From the NCBI GenBank assembly GCA_001871235.1, contig MNUV01000042.1, positions 1 through 7,559 on the forward strand: a stretch of DNA of 7,559 nt, written 5' to 3'. Shown piece after piece: positions 4,664 to 7,559 of the stretch. Numbering within the stretch: the stretch's first letter is position 1; every line of letters begins with the position of its first letter. Origin of the DNA: Candidatus Falkowbacteria bacterium CG1_02_41_21 (GTDB lineage Bacteria; Patescibacteriota; Patescibacteriia; Patescibacteriales; UBA12465). Below the pieces are notes generated by a model. It was not told where the DNA came from and searched no databases. It saw only the letters and a list, made by a program, of their open reading frames with translations. The position numbers and the translations under genes are program-made.

Positions 4664-6079
4664 ATGTTTAACGTTTTGGTGCTGATTTATGCCATTTTTT
4701 ACCTAATTTTGACCCAAATTAGGCCAGTTTGGGCTCTAATGCTGATTATTGTCGCTTTACCGGCCTATTTAATCAGGTTTAGTCTGGTTGGAATCCCCTG
4801 CACCTTGCTGGAGCTCATGATTATCCTGTCTTTTGGGGCCTGGGTGGTGAAAATATTAAAAGATTATAAGTTTGACTTAAAGAAATATTGGCGAGAAAAG
4901 AGAAACAGGGCCTCCTATCCTTTTAAATTAGAGATTGTCGCTCTACTTTTAATTTCTTATGGCGCTGTGTTCGTCGCGGCCCTGAGTTCTAGCGCTCTGG
5001 GGATATTTAAGGCCTACTTTTTAGAACCGATTATCTGGTTTATTTTAGTAATTAATATTTTAGGGAAAGAAAAAAAGGCGAGTGAGAAAATTATCTGGTC
5101 CATGCTTATCTCAGCGTTGTTAGTTTCGGCAGTAGCGATATATCAGAAAATAACCGGTCAATTTATCTTCAATGAGTTTTGGGCGAATGAAGCGACGCGT
5201 CGGGCTGTTTCTTTTTTCGGTTATCCCAATGCGGTGGGATTATATTTGGCTCCGATTGTCGTCATTATGATTTCTTTTTTACAGCAGAAATTATTTAGCA
5301 ATTCAGATAATAAAACCAGGAAAAATATTTTAGAAATTGTAATTATCGCCGTTGCTATTATTTTATCTTTGCTCTCGATTTATTTTGCTAAATCTGAAGG
5401 CGCCTTGGCTGGTATTGTTGCCGCCGTTATTTTTTATGGATTATTGGTTAATAAAAAAATGCGTCAAGTAACGCTTGCCACTTTAGTCATCGGATTAATG
5501 TTCATTGTCTCCCCGCCAAAATTATTAGACTACGCTAAACATAAAATAATTTTGACTAATTTGTCGGGGCAGATCAGGCGAGAGCAATGGATTGAAACCA
5601 AGAAAATGTTGTCAAGTAATTACGCTTGGATTTTAGGGGCGGGACTATCGCAGTATCCAATAAAAGTTTTGCCGTATCACCAAGAAGGCATATTTGTGAA
5701 AAATGATGATCCCAATTGGCTCCAAAAGGTCAGAACCAGCGCCGCCTATCGCGCTCAAGTTTGGCAACCGACCGAGGTCTACATGTATCCCCATAATATT
5801 TTTCTAAATTTCTGGACGGAATTAGGATTATTGGGAATGTTACTTTTCACCTGGATAATTGGGAAGTATATTTACTGTGCAATAAAGTTGTTCAGGTCGG
5901 AAAGCAGAAGAAAGAGGGTTGATCGGTTCGTGATTTTAGGTCTGGGAGCGGCCATGGTAGCCATTTTAGTCCACGGTTTAGTGGACGTACCTTACTTCAA
6001 AAATGATCTGGCAGTTTTCTTCTGGCTACTCGTCGCTTTCCTGGGGTTGTATCTGGTGGATTATAAAAATAAAGAATAA
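4664..6079 (+). CDS. O-antigen ligase/polymerase family membrane protein
   Basis: This 471-aa polytopic inner-membrane protein has about ten to twelve hydrophobic segments (for example around residues 3-34, 46-64, 88-108, 116-132, 142-160, 190-206, 222-240, 247-262, 268-284, 386-404, 422-438 and 448-465). Between the last segments is a large outer loop (about 285-385) with GAGLSQY (325-331) and PHNIFLNFWTELGLLG (376-391), the hallmark of the Wzy_C/WaaL superfamily, which joins or polymerises undecaprenyl-linked glycans outside the membrane. The PHN histidine corresponds to a residue important in WaaL. The C-terminal HGLVDVPYFKND (437-448) is also typical. In this context it probably acts on a cell-surface polysaccharide or glycoprotein; WaaL lipid-A ligation is unlikely in a lineage without typical LPS. 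Start chosen at 4664 because of the leaderless promoter. The next gene begins 4 bp after the stop. Confidence 0.85.
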   Translation: MFNVLVLIYAIFYLILTQIRPVWALMLIIVALPAYLIRFSLVGIPCTLLELMIILSFGAWVVKILKDYKFDLKKYWREKRNRASYPFKLEIVALLLISYGAVFVAALSSSALGIFKAYFLEPIIWFILVINILGKEKKASEKIIWSMLISALLVSAVAIYQKITGQFIFNEFWANEATRRAVSFFGYPNAVGLYLAPIVVIMISFLQQKLFSNSDNKTRKNILEIVIIAVAIILSLLSIYFAKSEGALAGIVAAVIFYGLLVNKKMRQVTLATLVIGLMFIVSPPKLLDYAKHKIILTNLSGQIRREQWIETKKMLSSNYAWILGAGLSQYPIKVLPYHQEGIFVKNDDPNWLQKVRTSAAYRAQVWQPTEVYMYPHNIFLNFWTELGLLGMLLFTWIIGKYIYCAIKLFRSESRRKRVDRFVILGLGAAMVAILVHGLVDVPYFKNDLAVFFWLLVAFLGLYLVDYKNKE

Positions 6080-6083
6080 ATTT

Positions 6084-6491
6084 ATGCATTATATTTTAGC
6101 GGCCATCATCCGCTTCGACGAGAACGAGACGGAGAAGGTCATGGATTTTCTCACCGAGGCTAAACCCAATTTTATTCTGGCCGTCTCCAAACAATTAGAG
6201 AAACCATTATTGCTTTTTGACGCTAAATTCTTGGACGGCGAGAAAGAAAATGTTACGGCTAAATTAGATGAATGGGAAATTGATGATATTATCACTCCAG
6301 AAAATTTTCTGGACAACTTATTAGAAACAGAAAGTGTTCCTCAAGCCCTTCTCACTCCGGAATTAAAATGGATTGACAGTGAGCGGTCGCATACTAATTC
6401 CGAAGATGAGTCGTGGGAAGATAAAATAAAAAAAATTGTTTTAAGCGCTGGTGAATCTTGTTTGGTAGTTCTGATAAGATGCCACATCTAA
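6084..6491 (+). CDS. Unrecognised 135-aa protein
   Basis: I do not recognise this protein. The ATG at 6084 (MHYILAAIIRFDENETEK) is 4 bp after the ligase-like gene; an in-frame ATG at 6003 exists but would overlap that gene by 77 bp, so it is rejected. The protein is acidic and soluble. It begins with a short beta strand, has an alternating strand/helix pattern up to about residue 75 (DEWEIDDIITPENFLDNLL at 70-88), a low-complexity middle (WIDSERSHTNSEDESWEDK) and ends with a hydrophobic strand, SCLVVLIRCHI. The tight spacing to both neighbours suggests co-transcription with the ligase-like gene and the pseudouridine synthase. It may be a lineage-restricted family. Confidence 0.7.
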   Translation: MHYILAAIIRFDENETEKVMDFLTEAKPNFILAVSKQLEKPLLLFDAKFLDGEKENVTAKLDEWEIDDIITPENFLDNLLETESVPQALLTPELKWIDSERSHTNSEDESWEDKIKKIVLSAGESCLVVLIRCHI

Positions 6492-6493
6492 AT

Positions 6494-7228
6494 ATGGATA
6501 TTGTCTTACAAAAATATATTGCTGATAGCGGCTATTGTTCAAGGCGCCAGGCCGAGGAATTAATCCGAGTCAAGGAAGTAAAAGTGAACGGCAAGATTGC
6601 TGAGTTGGGCCAGAGAGTAACTGATCGGGATATAGTGCTCGTCGGAAAAAATAAAATTGGCGGTAAAGTTGAATCGGTCTATATCAAAATCAATAAACCG
6701 CGCGATTATGTTTGCACTACCCGAGATTTTAAGGAAGAAAAAAATGTTTTTGACCTTCTCACGGGGCTGGATGACATGAGACTGTTCATTGTCGGAAGGT
6801 TGGACAAGAACAGCCGGGGGCTTTTGCTACTCACCAACGACGGTGAGCTGTCCCAACAGATTTCTCACCCCAAATATGAGTCGGAAAAGGTGTATAAGGT
6901 GCTGGTCAAGACTCCGGATGGCGACAATTTAACCGAAAATCAAGCCAATTCGCTCATTTCCCAGTTCAATAGAGGCGTGGATATCGGCGAGGGGGATGGC
7001 TTAGTTTCGGCCAAAAGGGTAGAATATCTGGATAATAACCGGTTTTTGCTGACACTTACCCAGGGCAAAAAGAGACAAATCCGGAGAATGTTTGAGGCCG
7101 TGGGTCTCAAAGTGTCCGATTTGATCCGGCTAGAGATTTCTGGCATCAAATTAGGTGCTCTGCCGGATGGCCAGTGGGAATATTTGAATGAAGATGAGAA
7201 AAAGAGGTTGAAGAATAAGTTTAATTAA
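6494..7228 (+). CDS. RsuA/RluB-family rRNA pseudouridine synthase
   Basis: The enzyme isomerises a specific uridine of ribosomal RNA to pseudouridine. The 244-aa product has an S4 RNA-binding domain (VLQKYIADSGYCSRRQAEEL, 4-23, through VNGKIAELGQRV), a linker, and the catalytic domain: INKPRDYVCTTRD (66-78), GRLDKNSRGLLLLTNDGEL (101-119) with catalytic Asp104, KVYKVLV (132-138) and GKKRQIRRMFEAVGL (191-205). All key residues are present. This subfamily includes RsuA (16S) and RluB/E/F (23S); I cannot decide the target, though RluB-like is plausible. I chose the ATG at 6494, 2 bp after the upstream stop, because family members start just before the S4 motif. The ATG at 6479 (249 aa) is possible; a TTG at 6458 is unlikely. 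Confidence 0.93.
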   Translation: MDIVLQKYIADSGYCSRRQAEELIRVKEVKVNGKIAELGQRVTDRDIVLVGKNKIGGKVESVYIKINKPRDYVCTTRDFKEEKNVFDLLTGLDDMRLFIVGRLDKNSRGLLLLTNDGELSQQISHPKYESEKVYKVLVKTPDGDNLTENQANSLISQFNRGVDIGEGDGLVSAKRVEYLDNNRFLLTLTQGKKRQIRRMFEAVGLKVSDLIRLEISGIKLGALPDGQWEYLNEDEKKRLKNKFN

Positions 7229-7559
7229 TTTATTCTGATATTGGAGAGGTGTCTGAGTGGTTGAAAGTACCGCTCTCGAAAAGCGGCAGACCGCAAGGTC
7301 TCGGGAGTTCGAATCTCCCCCTCTCCGCCAGTTAGGAAATGAAGTCATTGGCTCGCCCTCTATGCGGGCTCGCCAGCCGTTTTTCGGGGAAATTTCAAGC
7401 CGTTTTGAATTCAGCATAAAGTTCGAGCCGACATTTTTGAGAAATGCGCGGATTTGCGTTTTGTCGCCCTGCGACAAAAGAATTTTGGCTTGGCTACTCA
7501 ATAAAATCACTTCTCGCATCGGTTCGAGCCAATTATTTCCCTTTTGTTCAAAATCTCGG
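7151..7559 (-). CDS. Serine recombinase, C-terminal part (partial; tail reads through tRNA antisense)
   Basis: The frame is open from the right window edge. Its first part (bases 7559 to about 7380) reads NNWLEPMREVILLSSQAKIL, then a GD-x-x-x-I-x-x-FLK segment, and VGSNFMLNSKRLEI. This matches, from memory, the C-terminal helical end of large serine recombinases of Patescibacteria (W-L-E-P-x-R-E ... G-S-N-x-x-L-x-x-x-x-L). Such enzymes cut and rejoin DNA to move integrative elements. The catalytic serine domain and zinc ribbon lie outside the window. The frame then continues without a stop through the complement of tRNA-Ser (giving the familiar GGDSNSR string) to a TAA at 7153-7151 inside the pseudouridine synthase gene. 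The biological stop may be there, or the end of the gene may have been altered by integration. Identification of the core is fairly firm; the tail is doubtful. Confidence 0.65.
   Translation of the reverse strand, partial: RDFEQKGNNWLEPMREVILLSSQAKILLSQGDKTQIRAFLKNVGSNFMLNSKRLEISPKNGWRARIEGEPMTSFPNWRRGGDSNSRDLAVCRFSRAVLSTTQTPLQYQNKLIKLILQPLFLIFIQIFPLAIRQST
7243..7330 (+). tRNA. tRNA-Ser (anticodon CGA)
   Basis: The full cloverleaf is visible. The acceptor GGAGAGG (7243-7249) pairs with CCTCTCC (7320-7326), followed by discriminator G and an encoded CCA. The anticodon stem is CCGCT/AGCGG with loop CTCGAAA, giving anticodon CGA for UCG codons. The long variable arm has stem GACC/GGTC with a GCAA loop, as expected for class II serine tRNA. 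The T arm is GGGAG-TTCGAAT-CTCCC. It lies 14 bp after the pseudouridine synthase and may share its transcript. Confidence 0.97.

Noticed and set aside
6458..6460. TTG start for the pseudouridine synthase
   Set aside because: It adds residues unlike any family N-terminus and overlaps the upstream gene; ATG codons at 6479 and 6494 are closer to the S4 domain.
7421..7530. GTTCGAGCC at 7421-7429 and 7522-7530
   Set aside because: Both copies lie inside recombinase coding sequence in different frames and are only 9 bp, so chance is the best explanation.
7332..7559. Open plus-strand frame running off the right edge
   Set aside because: It is antisense to the recombinase C-terminus, which has family-like motifs, and its own translation shows none.
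1..7559. CRISPR array or template repeat within the window
   Set aside because: No regularly spaced repeats were seen, and no second copy of the 772-924 tract with A-rich differences was found.

Overview
The window looks like a chromosomal segment of a Candidate Phyla Radiation bacterium (Patescibacteria, probably Parcubacteria-like). This is inferred, not proven. The DNA is AT-rich. No gene has a recognisable Shine-Dalgarno sequence, and several starts sit directly behind a -10 box. bS6 carries a long lysine/glutamate tail. EF-P has the K-M-G-R-S-G tip I associate with these bacteria. A protein near the left end belongs to a W-rich 'CRF..VRK' family I remember from Parcubacteria. All stops are TAA or TAG, and no in-frame TGA is needed.

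Layout. Bases 1-264 are the end of an ISL3-type insertion sequence: the N-terminus of a transposase on the minus strand, plus a candidate terminal repeat. Just outside it lies a perfect sigma70-type promoter (TTGACA-17-TATAAT). It drives a 189-aa protein whose last 51 codons almost all end in C or T, the signature expected of a variable region of a diversity-generating retroelement (DGR). The reverse transcriptase and template are not in this window. A terminator, a 51-aa RelB/DinJ-tail-like orphan and a bidirectional terminator follow. A convergent minus-strand gene encodes a Trm11/TrmG10-like methyltransferase.

Bases 2449-2724 hold the divergent methyltransferase promoter and a hairpin-rich rpsF leader. 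Next comes a translation and replication cluster: rpsF (bS6), ssb, rpsR (bS18, zinc-binding form) and efp, closed by a terminator. A membrane O-antigen-ligase-family protein follows with its own extended -10 promoter. It is trailed by an unrecognised 135-aa protein, an RsuA/RluB-type rRNA pseudouridine synthase and tRNA-Ser(CGA).

The right edge is a second mobile element: the C-terminus of a serine recombinase on the minus strand. Its reading frame runs on without a stop through the antisense of tRNA-Ser into rluB-like sequence. So a conserved housekeeping core is bracketed by accessory DNA on both sides (ISL3 element and DGR-type target on the left, tRNA-associated recombinase on the right). 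The DGR-type target is the most interesting item.
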